A DNA stretch of 64,000 nt from Nocardioides allogilvus. Its GTDB lineage: Bacteria; Actinomycetota; Actinomycetes; Propionibacteriales; Nocardioidaceae. Location: contig NZ_PZYX01000003.1 of the NCBI RefSeq assembly GCF_003047285.1, positions 1 to 64,000 of the forward strand, read 5' to 3'. The notes under the pieces were generated by a model. It worked only from the letters and a program-made list of their open reading frames with translations, was not told the DNA's origin and searched no databases. Of this stretch, positions 16,292 through 24,460 are shown in pieces. Position 1 is the stretch's first letter, and every line of letters starts with the position of its first letter. A program made the position numbers and the translations under genes.

Positions 16292-17359
16292 GTGAGCGAC
16301 TCCGACTTCGGCGACATCATCGAGTCCATCGAGGCATTCCTCCTCGGCGGGCCGCCCACACTGACGCGCATCGAGGTCGCCGAGCAGGCCGGCGTGCCCC
16401 TCGAGCTCGCCCAGGAGCTGTGGCGTCAGCTCGGCTTCGCCCACGTCACCGACGAGACGGTGGCGTTCACCGAGAGCGACGTCGAGGCGCTGCAGCTCAC
16501 CATCGACCTCATGCGCATGGGCATCCTGCCGCCGGAGTCGCAGGCGGCGCTGGTGCGCACCTGGGGTCGTAGCTATGCGCGCCTGGCGGAGTGGCAGATC
16601 TCCCTGCTGGCCGGTGTCGCGGTCGACGGCCCCAACCCGGAGGTCCGGCTCGCCGAGCTGGCTGCCGGGGTGCTGCCCCGCGTGGAGGCGTTGCAGTCCT
16701 ACGTCTGGCGACGCCACCTGAGCAGCGCCAGCAACCGGCTGCTCACCACCGGGACCCCGAGCAACCCGGAGCGCGAGATGGCGGTCTGCTTCGTCGACAT
16801 CGTCGGCTACACCACGCGCAGCAAGTCGCTGGAGGAGGACGCGCTGGTCGAGTGGATCGAGGGCTTCGAGCAGGTCGCCACGGGCACGGTCATCGACCAC
16901 GGCGGCCGGGTGATCAAGACGATCGGCGACGAGATCCTGTTCACCACCGACGAGCCGGCCGCCGCCGTCGAGATCGCGCTGGCCCTCACCGAGCGGGGCA
17001 GCGACGAGGACGACCCCTTCCCCTCCGTGCGCGCCGGGATCGCCTACGGACTGGTCGTCAGCCGACTCGGCGACGTCTTCGGGTCGACGGTCAACATCGC
17101 CGCCCGGCTGACCTCCGTGGCCAAGCCGGGCACCGTCGTGATCGACCGCGGCGCCCACGACGAGCTCACGGGCGCGTCGACCGACGACACCGAGGCCGAG
17201 GAGCCCGAGGAGCCGACCGAGGACGACGAGGCCGCGGACAGCACGGACGACTCGGACAGCCCGGAGCTCGACTATCGCTTCCGGCGGCTGCGCCGGGTGT
17301 CGGTCAAGGGCTATGCCCGTCTGGAGGCGTGGCGGCTCCAGCGGCCCAAGGGCGACTGA
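16292..17359 (+). CDS. Class III adenylate/guanylate cyclase
   Basis: 355 residues from GTG 16292. The N-terminal 150 residues contain a MerR-like helical region (LTRIEVAEQAGVPLELAQELW ... VAFTESDVEALQL) found in pH-sensing-like actinobacterial cyclases. The cyclase homology domain starts at about 165: MAVCFVDIVGYTTRSK (first metal Asp), VIKTIGDEILFT (second metal Asp, preceded by the purine-specifying Lys), and GSTVNIAARLTSVAKPG (transition-state Asn/Arg). An acidic insertion (TDDTEAEEPEEPTEDDEA, about 300-320) interrupts the end of the domain. Soluble, no membrane helices. Co-transcribed with the cyclic-nucleotide-binding protein. Confidence 0.93.
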   Translation: MSDSDFGDIIESIEAFLLGGPPTLTRIEVAEQAGVPLELAQELWRQLGFAHVTDETVAFTESDVEALQLTIDLMRMGILPPESQAALVRTWGRSYARLAEWQISLLAGVAVDGPNPEVRLAELAAGVLPRVEALQSYVWRRHLSSASNRLLTTGTPSNPEREMAVCFVDIVGYTTRSKSLEEDALVEWIEGFEQVATGTVIDHGGRVIKTIGDEILFTTDEPAAAVEIALALTERGSDEDDPFPSVRAGIAYGLVVSRLGDVFGSTVNIAARLTSVAKPGTVVIDRGAHDELTGASTDDTEAEEPEEPTEDDEAADSTDDSDSPELDYRFRRLRRVSVKGYARLEAWRLQRPKGD

Positions 17360-17392
17360 GCCGACGCCCTCAGGCCTGTCGGGGACCCGGTA

Positions 17393-17938
17393 TCAGGGCA
17401 GGCACAGCGGCGGCAGCGGGACGCCCGGAATGGTCGGCAGGCACGTCGGCAACGGCAACGGCAGCGAGGGCGTGGCCGTCGGGGACGTCGTGGTCGGCGA
17501 GCTCGTCGGCGATGCGGTGCTGGTGGGCGAGGTCGTCGCGGTCGACGTGGACGTCGGGCTCGGGGTGGCCGTGGTGCTCGGGTTGGCCTTCATGCACTTG
17601 TCGTAGGCGGCGCGCGAGATGGTGTACCACTCGACCTGCAGCGCCAGGTCCTTCCTGGCCTTGCGCAGCCTGCGCTTCGCCGCCTTGATCTTGGCCGCGT
17701 CGCCGGAGCGCTTGGCCCGCTTCAGGCGCTTCTTGGCCTTGCGGACCTTCAGCCCCGCCTCCTGGGCGGCGTTGGCCGAGTCCGTCAGCTCCTTGGCCTC
17801 GGCGGCGCAGGCGCTCGACATCGAGCTGGCCGACGCCGTGGCGCTGCCGCTCGAGCCGACGAGCACGGCCATGCCGGCGATCGCGAGGGCGACGGCAATC
17901 GCGGTGGCAACCAAGGTCCGAACTGAAGTGGTGAACAC
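17393..17938 (-). CDS. Secreted coiled-coil protein with Thr/Ser/Pro-rich tail, unknown function
   Basis: 181 residues. Signal peptide (residues 1-38, hydrophobic AIAVALAIAGMAVLVGSS, cleavage near TASA). A Lys/Arg/Ala-rich amphipathic helix follows (KVRKAKKRLKRAKRSGDAAK ... RRLRKARKDL) that should form a coiled-coil. A low-complexity Thr/Ser/Pro repeat (about 120-160) then leads to a Pro/Leu end PTCLPTIPGVPLPPLCLP. Two cysteines in the head (SACAAE, DKCMK) and two in the tail could form disulfides. The composition suggests a wall-associated or extended extracellular protein. I do not recognise a family. Confidence 0.75.
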   Translation of the reverse strand: MFTTSVRTLVATAIAVALAIAGMAVLVGSSGSATASASSMSSACAAEAKELTDSANAAQEAGLKVRKAKKRLKRAKRSGDAAKIKAAKRRLRKARKDLALQVEWYTISRAAYDKCMKANPSTTATPSPTSTSTATTSPTSTASPTSSPTTTSPTATPSLPLPLPTCLPTIPGVPLPPLCLP

Positions 17939-18159
17939 GAGAGCTCCTTGTCGCCCTGCGTGACCGGCGTCACGCCAGGGGGCTCACACGGTAGACCGCC
18001 GGCGGCCGGTCTGTCAGCGCTTCCGGACTGCGGACACCCGCCGGGTGCCGCCACCGACGACGTCGATCCCGGCCCTACGGCGGTGACAAGCCCTCGAAAC
18101 GTCGAAACCGGCCCACGCGGGGCCGGTCCTGGGTCTTCCGCAGCTCTCGCCGCGTGCGA
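17939..18159. other. Intergenic spacer
   Basis: Between the start of the secreted coiled-coil gene and the terminator of the SEC-C gene. It holds the upstream region of the former (GAGCTCC just before ATG 17938 on the minus strand) and a small GC-rich inverted repeat, ACCGGCCC/GGGCCGGT, around 18107-18127. No credible coding frame or RNA gene was seen. Confidence 0.5.
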
Positions 18160-18212
18160 CTGAAAAGTGAAAGCCCGGCCGATGTTGACGGGGGATACAA
18201 CAACGGCCGGGC
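18160..18212 (-). terminator. Intrinsic-type terminator of the SEC-C gene
   Basis: Arms GCCCGGCCG (18173-18181) and CGGCCGGGC (18204-18212), extended by TGTTG/CAACA with one unpaired base on each side. On the minus strand the hairpin is followed by TTTCACTTTTCAG, a T-rich tail unusual in this GC-rich sequence. It lies about 55 bases after the stop of the SEC-C/DUF5926 gene. Confidence 0.7.
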
Positions 18213-18265
18213 AGGAGAAAACTACCCCTCAGTCACCTCACATACAAGACGTCAGGCGATGAACT

Positions 18266-19201
18266 TCACCGAATGGTGACCTGGCGGTTGGCCAGGCCCG
18301 CGCGGGCGGAGCGTTCGGCGGCGCTCAGGTCGTCGCTCTGGGCCAGCGCGTCGGCGAGGGCGACTGCGAACTTCGCGGCCGGCCCCTCGAGCACCTCGGC
18401 CCCCGTGCCGACCGGCAGGTCCCACACCGGGGCGAGCAGACCGTGCGCACGGAACATGCCGACGAAGCGCGAGCCGTCGGCCACCGAGTCCTGCCCGGCG
18501 GCGTGCAGGCGCGCCAGCGCGGTGAGGAGCTCGTCCTCCTGGTGGGGCATCACCCAGCGGAGGTGTTCCTTGGTCCCGACGTTGGTCCAGTACGCCGCCT
18601 CGACGCTCTCGAGCCTCGTGGTCGGGTTGGCCGATCCGTTGGCCTGCTCGAGCGCGGCGAGCATGGAGTCGTCCTGGTCGGCGATGTCGTCGATCCAGTA
18701 GCCGAAGCCGTCGTGGACGGTGATGTCGAGCGAGTCGTTGGTGATGAGGTCCTGCAGGCGCGGGCCCTCGCCGGGCGCCGAGGTGAGGCCGACGATGCCG
18801 GACTCCTCGGTCGCGATCGCGGCCTCGAGCACGGCACCGAGATCGCGCGCGGGGTCGCCGTACGCATGCGCGACCTGCAGCCCGAGCCAGATCGCGCCAC
18901 TGTCGCGGACCATCGCCGGGGCCGCCATCGGCAGCAGCGTGCACAGCCGGACCTCGCGGTCGGTGCTCGGCACCGTGAGCGGGACGGTGGCGGCCGGGAC
19001 GAGCTCGCGCAGGGCGATCACGTCGCACTCGCCGGGCATCCCCTCGAAGGGGCGGCTGACGAACGCCTGGGCGGCGCCGCCGGCGGCACCGTGGCACGCC
19101 TTGTAGCGCTTGCCCGATCCGCAGGGGCAGGGCTGGCGTGGGCCGACCTCTCCCTCGACGGGAGCAGTGTCACGGGCTTTGGTGCGGGACTTCTTGGCCA
19201 T
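18266..19201 (-). CDS. DUF5926 family protein with N-terminal SEC-C zinc motif
   Basis: 311 residues. The N-terminus holds a SEC-C metal-binding motif, PCPCGSGKRYKACHG (about residues 24-38; C-x-C-x8-C-H), preceded by a basic stretch MAKKSRTKAR. The remainder (residues 50-311) is acidic and matches the actinobacteria-specific DUF5926 pattern (PFEGMPGECDVIALRELVPAAT; VHDGFGYWIDD). The SEC-C motif binds zinc and is shared with SecA and several stress proteins; the role of DUF5926 is unknown. Single-gene unit ended by a strong terminator. Confidence 0.85.
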   Translation of the reverse strand: MAKKSRTKARDTAPVEGEVGPRQPCPCGSGKRYKACHGAAGGAAQAFVSRPFEGMPGECDVIALRELVPAATVPLTVPSTDREVRLCTLLPMAAPAMVRDSGAIWLGLQVAHAYGDPARDLGAVLEAAIATEESGIVGLTSAPGEGPRLQDLITNDSLDITVHDGFGYWIDDIADQDDSMLAALEQANGSANPTTRLESVEAAYWTNVGTKEHLRWVMPHQEDELLTALARLHAAGQDSVADGSRFVGMFRAHGLLAPVWDLPVGTGAEVLEGPAAKFAVALADALAQSDDLSAAERSARAGLANRQVTIR

Positions 19202-19230
19202 GGCGCAGACGCTATACGTCGGGGTGTGTG

Positions 19231-19271
19231 CTGAGGAATCCGGTCGTCGCGCAGCAGGTCGGATTCCTCAG
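19231..19271. terminator. Perfect 12-bp hairpin at the GDPD stop codon
   Basis: CTGAGGAATCCG (19231-19242) is repeated inverted as CGGATTCCTCAG (19260-19271) with a 17-base loop. The right arm contains the TGA stop of the minus-strand glycerophosphodiesterase gene. It separates that gene from the SEC-C gene, so it is probably a terminator or mRNA-end stabiliser; no T-run follows. Confidence 0.6.
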
Positions 19272-20050
19272 CGCGCTCCCAGCAGCTCGAGCATGTAGGC
19301 CGGCTTGTCGCTGATCACCGCGGTCACCCCGAGGTCGAGGCAGATCTGGAGGTCCTCGGCGGTGTTGACCGTCCACACGTGGATCTCGCGGTCGGCCAGC
19401 CGCAGGTGCTTGCCCAGGCCGGGGTGGTCGCGCAGCTCACCGATGCCGGGACCCATGATCCAGTCCTTGCCGACCGTGCGCCGCAGCACGGGCCAGTGGT
19501 GCGCCTTCTCGATCAGCATCACCTTCGGGATCTGCGGCGCCATCCGCTGGACCCGCTGCAGCGCGGTGAGGCTGAAGCTCATCACGCGCGCCGGCGAGTC
19601 CGCGCCGGTCCAGCCGAAGTCGGCCAACAGCTCCACGAGGCGGCGCTCGACGAGGCCGCCGTAGCGCGTCGGGTGCTTGGTCTCGATCGCGAGCTCGACG
19701 CGACGTCCGGAGTCGGCGACCGTCTCGAGCAGCTTGCGCAGCGTGAGGACCTTGTGCTCCTCCGGGTCGAGGTCGGGCGCCTCGTCGTCCATCTCCGCCC
19801 ACGGGTTCTTCCAGGACGCGAAGTCGAGCTCGTCGAGCTCCTCGAGGTTCATCGTGGAGATGACGCCGCGGGTCGTGGCGGTCCGCCGCAGGTTGCGGTC
19901 GTGCACGCACACGAGGTGCCCGTCGGCCGTCAGCCGCACGTCGCACTCGAGCGCCTCTGCCCCGACCTCGATCGCGCGCTTGTAGGCACGCAAGGTGTGC
20001 TCGGCATTCTCGTGGCTCGCGCCGCGGTGGGCGACGACCTGCGGCCTCAT
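19268..20050 (-). CDS. Glycerophosphodiester phosphodiesterase
   Basis: Hydrolyses glycerophosphodiesters to glycerol-3-phosphate and an alcohol. 260 residues. Catalytic segments: VVAHRGASHENAEHTL (HR and E of the active site), LECDVRLTADGHLVCVHD (E-x-D metal site and His), LAIETKHPTRYGG (Glu/Lys), and the C-terminal VWTVNTAEDLQICLDLGVTAVISDKP. No signal peptide, so a cytoplasmic type as in many actinobacteria. ATG 20050 starts directly before the conserved strand; an in-frame start at 20092 would add 14 Pro/Ala-rich residues. The stop codon is inside a perfect hairpin. Confidence 0.92.
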   Translation of the reverse strand: MRPQVVAHRGASHENAEHTLRAYKRAIEVGAEALECDVRLTADGHLVCVHDRNLRRTATTRGVISTMNLEELDELDFASWKNPWAEMDDEAPDLDPEEHKVLTLRKLLETVADSGRRVELAIETKHPTRYGGLVERRLVELLADFGWTGADSPARVMSFSLTALQRVQRMAPQIPKVMLIEKAHHWPVLRRTVGKDWIMGPGIGELRDHPGLGKHLRLADREIHVWTVNTAEDLQICLDLGVTAVISDKPAYMLELLGAR

Positions 20051-20109
20051 GCCAGCAGCGTATGGCGGTGGGGCAGGCGCACGCGTGGACACGCTCAGGC
20101 GGGCCGGGC

Positions 20110-20158
20110 CGACTGTGTGGATCTGGTGCCTGCAGGTGACTCCAGGTCCACACGGTCG
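20110..20158. terminator. 17-bp hairpin after the DinB gene
   Basis: CGACTGTGTGGATCTGG (20110-20126) pairs with CCAGGTCCACACGGTCG (20142-20158) at 15 of 17 positions, the two others being G-T pairs, with a 15-base loop. It begins about 5 bases after the stop of the minus-strand DUF664 gene and is likely its transcription or mRNA end. Confidence 0.6.
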
Positions 20159-20162
20159 CAGG

Positions 20163-20750
20163 TCAGCCGGCCGCCCGGCGCCAGGGCTGGATGAAGTCGT
20201 TGCCGGGCAGGTCCTTGACGGCCAGGGTCAGCTCGCCCGCCTTGGCGCCGTCGAGCTGCTCGCGGATCACGTCGGCGTGGCCGGCGTGCCGGGCGAACTC
20301 CTCGATCTGGTGCAGGGCCAGCAACCGCTTGGTCACCGCAACGGGCTCCATCCGGCCGAACCACGGCGCGGGCGGCGCCAGCGCCTCCGCTTCCGGGTCC
20401 ATGGACTCGAGCGCGCTGACGAGGGCGGTCGTCGCGGCGTCGTACTGCTCGAGGACCTGCTCCAGCGTCTCCTCCTCGGTCAGCGCGAAGCTGCCGTAGA
20501 ACTGGCCGTAGTCGGCCTCGGTCAGCTCCCAGCCGCGATCGCCTCGCTCGCAGGCCTCCCGGCGCTGCCACGACGACCAGGCGACGGTCAGGTGCTTGAG
20601 GATGCCGCCGATGCTCAGGTCGCTCCTGGCGGGCGCGAGGCGGGCCTCCTCCTCGGTGAGGCCGTGGGCGGCGTTGCGCACGGCCCCCACCTGCTCGCGC
20701 AGGAAGGTGGCGAGGGCGGCGGCTTCGTCGAGACGGGCGGGCTGGATCAT
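20163..20750 (-). CDS. DinB-fold DUF664 family protein (mycothiol-type transferase-like)
   Basis: 195 residues. The four-helix DinB fold is indicated by the spaced metal-ligand region GGILKHLTVAWSSW (His, about residue 54) and the C-terminal HQIEEFARHAGHADVIREQL, which is the DUF664 hallmark. Related proteins include mycothiol-dependent S-transferases, but the reaction is not known for this one. ATG 20750 is preceded by AGGAG at 6-7 bases. Cytoplasmic. The upstream neighbour on the same strand (DUF2087) is 73 bases away. Confidence 0.85.
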   Translation of the reverse strand: MIQPARLDEAAALATFLREQVGAVRNAAHGLTEEEARLAPARSDLSIGGILKHLTVAWSSWQRREACERGDRGWELTEADYGQFYGSFALTEEETLEQVLEQYDAATTALVSALESMDPEAEALAPPAPWFGRMEPVAVTKRLLALHQIEEFARHAGHADVIREQLDGAKAGELTLAVKDLPGNDFIQPWRRAAG

Positions 20751-20823
20751 GGCTGCTCCTGGAGGTCGTTTTCGCTTGTCCGGTGGAACAACCCTCTCGT
20801 CGCATGCGGACCGATCGTGTCCG

Positions 20824-21288
20824 CTAGTGACCGGCGACGAACCCCGGCAACCAGTGGCCCTCCCACGCCGGGATCTCCTGGACCTCGATGCGGGACCGCT
20901 CCGGGGCGGTGGCGACGACGCGGTAGACACCCTCGGCGCGCGACAGGTAGCGGTAGTTCACCAGCTCGCGGCGCAGGTAGGCGAAGTCCTCGTGCACCCC
21001 GAGGAGCACCTCGTTGACCTCCGGCTCGGCGTAGTCGCGGCCCGGCTCGAAGCGGCTCAGCACCTCGAGCAGCGCGGCGGCACGCGTCTTGCGCTTCGCC
21101 GGGATCTGGGCGAGCCGGCCGTCGGTGAACAGGCGCGCGACCAGCCGATCCTGCTCGGCGCGCGCTGCGCCGTACGCCGCATGGTCGCGGGCCTCGACCG
21201 CCGCGAGCGCTGCGGTGTAGGTCTCGCCGGTCTCGGCCATCCGCGCGCGGACGACGCCCTTGAAGTCGCTGTTCCTGGTCACTGTCAT
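20824..21288 (-). CDS. DUF2087 domain protein
   Basis: 154 residues. The C-terminal half (KRKTRAAALLEVLSRFEPGR, PEVNEVLLGVHEDFAYLRRE, LVNYRYLSRAEGVYRV) is the DUF2087 domain often found at the end of ArsR-type transcription regulators. The N-terminal half (FKGVVRARMAETGETYTAAL) looks like the short helical motif of antitoxin-like or FMN-binding regulators rather than a full winged helix. ATG 21288 has no strong ribosome-binding site. Function unknown; a regulatory role is an inference from domain company. Confidence 0.75.
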   Translation of the reverse strand: MTVTRNSDFKGVVRARMAETGETYTAALAAVEARDHAAYGAARAEQDRLVARLFTDGRLAQIPAKRKTRAAALLEVLSRFEPGRDYAEPEVNEVLLGVHEDFAYLRRELVNYRYLSRAEGVYRVVATAPERSRIEVQEIPAWEGHWLPGFVAGH

Positions 21289-21482
21289 TCACTCCGACTG
21301 CGCGTGCGTCCCCAGTGCGCCGCCGCAGTGCGTGTGAGCGTCGAGTGTCAGTGCGTGCGCCCGAGGATCCGCTCCCCTTCGCCACCTCGCTCGGACTGGG
21401 GCCGACGCGTGGGCTGGGCGCTGGACGGCGCCACTGCGTCCCAGCCTCGCACAGCGGCGCGTCCGCGCGCCAACGGTTTGCG

Positions 21483-22700
21483 TCAGCCGACGTGCTCGCG
21501 GAGGTAGCGCCCGAAGTGGGGCACGGTGAAGGCGATCCGGCCGCGCTCGCCGGAGTAGATGAGGCCCTTCTTGAGCAGCGCGTCGCGGGCCGGGGAGAGT
21601 GACTGCGGCTTCTTGTCGAGGGCGGCGGCGACGTCGGCGGTGGGCACGCCCTGGGTTTCGACGAGCTCAACCGGCGGGGTGGCCTCGGAGGCGGCCGCGA
21701 CATCGGCCATCGCGCGGAGGTACTCCCGCTCCCCCGGCGTCGCCCTCTCGTAGCGCGAGCCGAAGAAGCCGACCGCGAGCTCCGACTCCGCCTCGGGGGT
21801 CGCGACCAGCACGTCGTCCAGCGTGATCGGCGAGCGCGGGGCGCGGTCCCAGACGGCCTTGCCGTAGGCCTGGATGAAGTAGGGATAGCCACCGGTCGCG
21901 GCATACATCGCCGCGAGGGCGTCGGCGGTGAAGGCCGCGTCCTCGTCCTGGGCGGGCGCGGTCAGCGCGAGGTCGGCGGCGTCGCGCGCGAGCCGGTCGA
22001 TGCGCTGGTAGCGGAAGAGTCGCTCGGAGTAGGACTTCGACGCCGACAGCACGGCCGGCAGGTGTGGAAGTCCGGCGCCGACGACGATCACCGGCAGGCC
22101 CGACTGGCTGATCTCGTGGCAGGCCGCGCACAGCGCCGAGACGTCGTCGGGTCCGAGGTCCTGCATCTCGTCGATGAAGATCGCGATGCCCTTGCCGACG
22201 TCCGCGGCCAGTCCGCCGACGTCGGTGAACAGCTCGACCAGGTCGATCTCGATGTCGCCGGAGTCGGCGCGCCCGCGCACCACCGCCGCGTCGATGCCCG
22301 GGCTCCACTGGTCCTTCAGCTTGGCCCCGGCGCCGGCGTCGCGGTGGGCGAACGCCTTGATCACGCCGAGCACGTGGTCGACGCTGTCGGCGTCGGTGTG
22401 GCCGAGCTCGCGCACGGCCTGGTGCAGCGCACTGCTCAGCGGCCGGCGCAGTCCCTGGTCGGGACGCGCCTCGAGCTTGCCGGTCCCCCAGCGTCGCCGT
22501 ACGGCAGCAGAACGCAGCGCGTTGAGCAGCACCGTCTTGCCGACCCCGCGCAGGCCGGTCAGCACCAGCGAGCGCTCGGGCCTGCCCTTGACCACCCGCT
22601 CGAGCACCACGTCGAACGCGGCGAGCTGCTCGTCGCGACCGGCGAGCTCGGGCGGACGCTGGCCGGCACCGGGGGCATACGGGTTCCTGATCGGGTCCAC
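21483..22700 (-). CDS. AAA (ORC/CDC6-like) ATP-binding protein
   Basis: 405 residues. It begins MDPIRNPYAPGAGQRPPELA, has Walker A in VLTGLRGVGKTVLLN (about residue 47), Walker B IAIFIDEMQDL (about 171), sensor region VIVVGAGLPHL, and a C-terminal winged-helix-like region after about residue 320. This actinobacterial family resembles archaeal Orc1/Cdc6 and STAND-like ATPases; the role is unknown. In the linker before the winged helix, VELVETQG is encoded by a dispersed repeat (21654-21677), an in-frame insertion in a flexible place. A small dyad (22720-22739) lies upstream of the start. Confidence 0.85.
   Translation of the reverse strand: MDPIRNPYAPGAGQRPPELAGRDEQLAAFDVVLERVVKGRPERSLVLTGLRGVGKTVLLNALRSAAVRRRWGTGKLEARPDQGLRRPLSSALHQAVRELGHTDADSVDHVLGVIKAFAHRDAGAGAKLKDQWSPGIDAAVVRGRADSGDIEIDLVELFTDVGGLAADVGKGIAIFIDEMQDLGPDDVSALCAACHEISQSGLPVIVVGAGLPHLPAVLSASKSYSERLFRYQRIDRLARDAADLALTAPAQDEDAAFTADALAAMYAATGGYPYFIQAYGKAVWDRAPRSPITLDDVLVATPEAESELAVGFFGSRYERATPGEREYLRAMADVAAASEATPPVELVETQGVPTADVAAALDKKPQSLSPARDALLKKGLIYSGERGRIAFTVPHFGRYLREHVG
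21654..21677. repeat. Dispersed repeat, short copy inside the AAA ATPase gene
   Basis: GGTTTCGACGAGCTCAACC followed by GGCGG. It is a shortened form of the dispersed repeat, inserted in frame so that the minus-strand gene reads P-V-E-L-V-E-T-Q-G across it. Confidence 0.7.
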
Positions 22701-22719
22701 GATGCGACGGTATCGGGGG

Positions 22720-22739
22720 ATCTAGTGAATTCCCTAGAT
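22720..22739. promoter_or_regulatory. Dyad ATCTAG-N8-CTAGAT upstream of the AAA ATPase gene
   Basis: ATCTAG (22720-22725) and CTAGAT (22734-22739) are perfect inverted half-sites around GAATTC. It is AT-rich compared with its surroundings and lies 20 bases upstream of start 22700, where an operator or promoter is expected. No regulator is identified. Confidence 0.35.
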
Positions 22740-22743
22740 TTGC

Positions 22744-23022
22744 TCAGCCGGCGTGGTGGATGCCGGCCGCGTGCAGCGGTCGGGTGTCCTCGCGGGAGGC
22801 CGCGACGGCGTACGCCGCGTCGAGCCCGCGCCTGAGCAGGTCGATGAGCGCCGGGACCTCCTCGACGGTCAGCCGGAAGGAGCCGCTGCACACGTTGTCG
22901 CGCCACAGCGACACGACGACCAGGTCGGCGTCGTGGTGCCACGAGACGCGCAGCGCGCGGTCCTCACCACGGGCGTCGAAGAAGATCGAACCCGTCATCG
23001 GCAACGGTCGGGCGAGGGCCAT
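22744..23022 (-). CDS. Small conserved-type hypothetical protein
   Basis: 92 residues (ALARPLPMTGSIFFDARGED ... HAAGIHHAG). It has a beta-rich first half with VVSLWRDNVCSGSFRL and a helical second half VPALIDLLRRGLDAAYAVAA. No signal peptide or membrane helix. I recall similar short proteins next to DNA-repair genes in actinobacteria but cannot name a family. It is divergent from the Fpg/Nei gene with 49 bases between starts. ATG 23022 was chosen because GGGGAG lies about 12 bases upstream and the frame upstream would run through the divergent gene. Confidence 0.65.
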   Translation of the reverse strand: MALARPLPMTGSIFFDARGEDRALRVSWHHDADLVVVSLWRDNVCSGSFRLTVEEVPALIDLLRRGLDAAYAVAASREDTRPLHAAGIHHAG

Positions 23023-23071
23023 GCTCCATTCTCCCCGGCTCGTCAAGACCCGGACATCTATGCTCGGCAGC

Positions 23072-23938
23072 ATGCCCGAGCTGCCCGAGGTGGAAGCACT
23101 GGCCCTCGATCTCAAGGGCCGGCTCCTGGACCGTGCGATCACCCGCATCGACCTGGCGGCCTTCAGTGCGCTGAAGACCTTCGACCCGCCCCTGCACGCC
23201 CTGCACGGCACGCTGGTCGAGGACGTCACGAGGCACGGCAAGTTCCTCGACATCACTGCGTCAGGCACCCACCTGATCATGCACCTGGCCCGCGCGGGCT
23301 GGGTGCGCTGGCGCGACGAGGTCCCTCCGCTGCCGGCCCGGCCGAACAGCAAGAACCCGCTCGCGGCACGGATCGTGATCGACGACGAGGCGGGGCTCGA
23401 TGTCACCGAGGCGGGCACCAAGAAGAGCCTCGCCATCTACGTCGTGCGCGTCCCGCAGGACGTCCCCGGCATCGCCCGGCTCGGGCCCGACCCGCTCGAC
23501 GACGCGTTCACGATCGAGGTGCTCGGCGCGATCCTGCAGTCCGAGGGGCGCAAGCAGATCAAGGGTGTGCTGCGCCACCAGGGCACGATCGCCGGCATCG
23601 GCAACGCCTATTCCGACGAGATCCTGCACGCGGCCCGCATGTCGCCGTACAAGCCAGCGAGCAGCATCGAGGACGGCGACCTGGAGACGCTGTTCAACGC
23701 CGTCAAGGACACGATCGGCGACGCGGTCGAGCGGTCCCGCGGACTGCACGCGAGCGAGCTCAAGAGCGAGAAGAGGACGAACCTCGCGGTCCACGGCCGC
23801 ACCGGCCAGACCTGCCCGGTGTGCGGTGACGTGGTCCGCGAGGTGTCCTTCGCCGACTCGAGCCTGCAATATTGCGCAACCTGCCAGACCGGCGGGAAGC
23901 CGCTGGCGGACCGCCGGATGAGCAAGCTGCTGAAGTAG
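23072..23938 (+). CDS. Fpg/Nei family DNA glycosylase
   Basis: Base-excision repair glycosylase/AP lyase. 288 residues. It starts MPELPEVE, with the Pro that becomes the catalytic N-terminal amine after Met removal and the adjacent Glu; this decides ATG 23072 over an ATG 12 bases earlier. The helix-two-turn-helix region (KQIKGVLRHQGTIAGIGNAYSDEIL, about residues 165-190) and a C-terminal zinc finger with CPVCG and YCATCQ (C-x2-C-x16-C-x2-C) are present. The Lys and FGxxL-type loops differ from classical MutM, so the lesion specificity (8-oxoG or oxidised pyrimidine) is not assigned. Confidence 0.92.
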   Translation: MPELPEVEALALDLKGRLLDRAITRIDLAAFSALKTFDPPLHALHGTLVEDVTRHGKFLDITASGTHLIMHLARAGWVRWRDEVPPLPARPNSKNPLAARIVIDDEAGLDVTEAGTKKSLAIYVVRVPQDVPGIARLGPDPLDDAFTIEVLGAILQSEGRKQIKGVLRHQGTIAGIGNAYSDEILHAARMSPYKPASSIEDGDLETLFNAVKDTIGDAVERSRGLHASELKSEKRTNLAVHGRTGQTCPVCGDVVREVSFADSSLQYCATCQTGGKPLADRRMSKLLK

Positions 23939-23939
23939 G

Positions 23940-24389
23940 TCAGCTGGAGGGCGTCGGGACCTCGGGGAGGTCCTGGTCCATCATCGAGCCGCAGGTGTCG
24001 GTGGAGTACTTCTCGAACGCCTCGGTCGCCTTCTTCTCGCTGTCGGAGAGCGACTCGTCGAGCTTCTCGAGGTCCGCGGCGCTGTCGTCCTCCTTGAGCT
24101 CGCCGACCTGCTCGATCATCAGCTCGAAGCCGTCGCGCGCATCGTCGGAGATGTTCTCGGGAGTCCCGACCTCCTCCATGTCCTTGGCCCAGGCCTTGAT
24201 CAGGGCCAGCGCCTCCTTCTCCGACGGCTGCTCGGACATGTCGATGTCGTCGAACACGCTGGTCAGGCTGTCGCAGAACTCCTTCTCGGATGCGTCCGTC
24301 GGCGCACCTCCGCCGCCGCAGCCCACCACGGACGCGCCGACGAGCAGGAGTGATGCCGTGAGCAGTCCGGTCTTCGCAGGCTTCTTCAT
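23940..24389 (-). CDS. Acidic lipoprotein, unknown function
   Basis: 149 residues. Lipoprotein signal peptide MKKPAKTGLLTASLLLVG followed by a lipobox ASVVGC (lipidated Cys at about 24), a Gly-rich spacer, then an acidic helical domain (DASEKEFCDSLTSVFDDIDM ... TCGSMMDQDLPEVP) with two more cysteines likely to form a disulfide. Outer surface of the membrane. AGGGGG lies about 9 bases upstream of ATG 24389. Convergent with the glycosylase gene, one base between stops. No family recognised. Confidence 0.8.
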   Translation of the reverse strand: MKKPAKTGLLTASLLLVGASVVGCGGGGAPTDASEKEFCDSLTSVFDDIDMSEQPSEKEALALIKAWAKDMEEVGTPENISDDARDGFELMIEQVGELKEDDSAADLEKLDESLSDSEKKATEAFEKYSTDTCGSMMDQDLPEVPTPSS

Positions 24390-24460
24390 GGGTTCCCCCT
24401 GGTCACGCGGCGCGTCCGTCGCGCCGTCGGTCGGGGTCCACCCTGCCGCATCCGGTCGCG

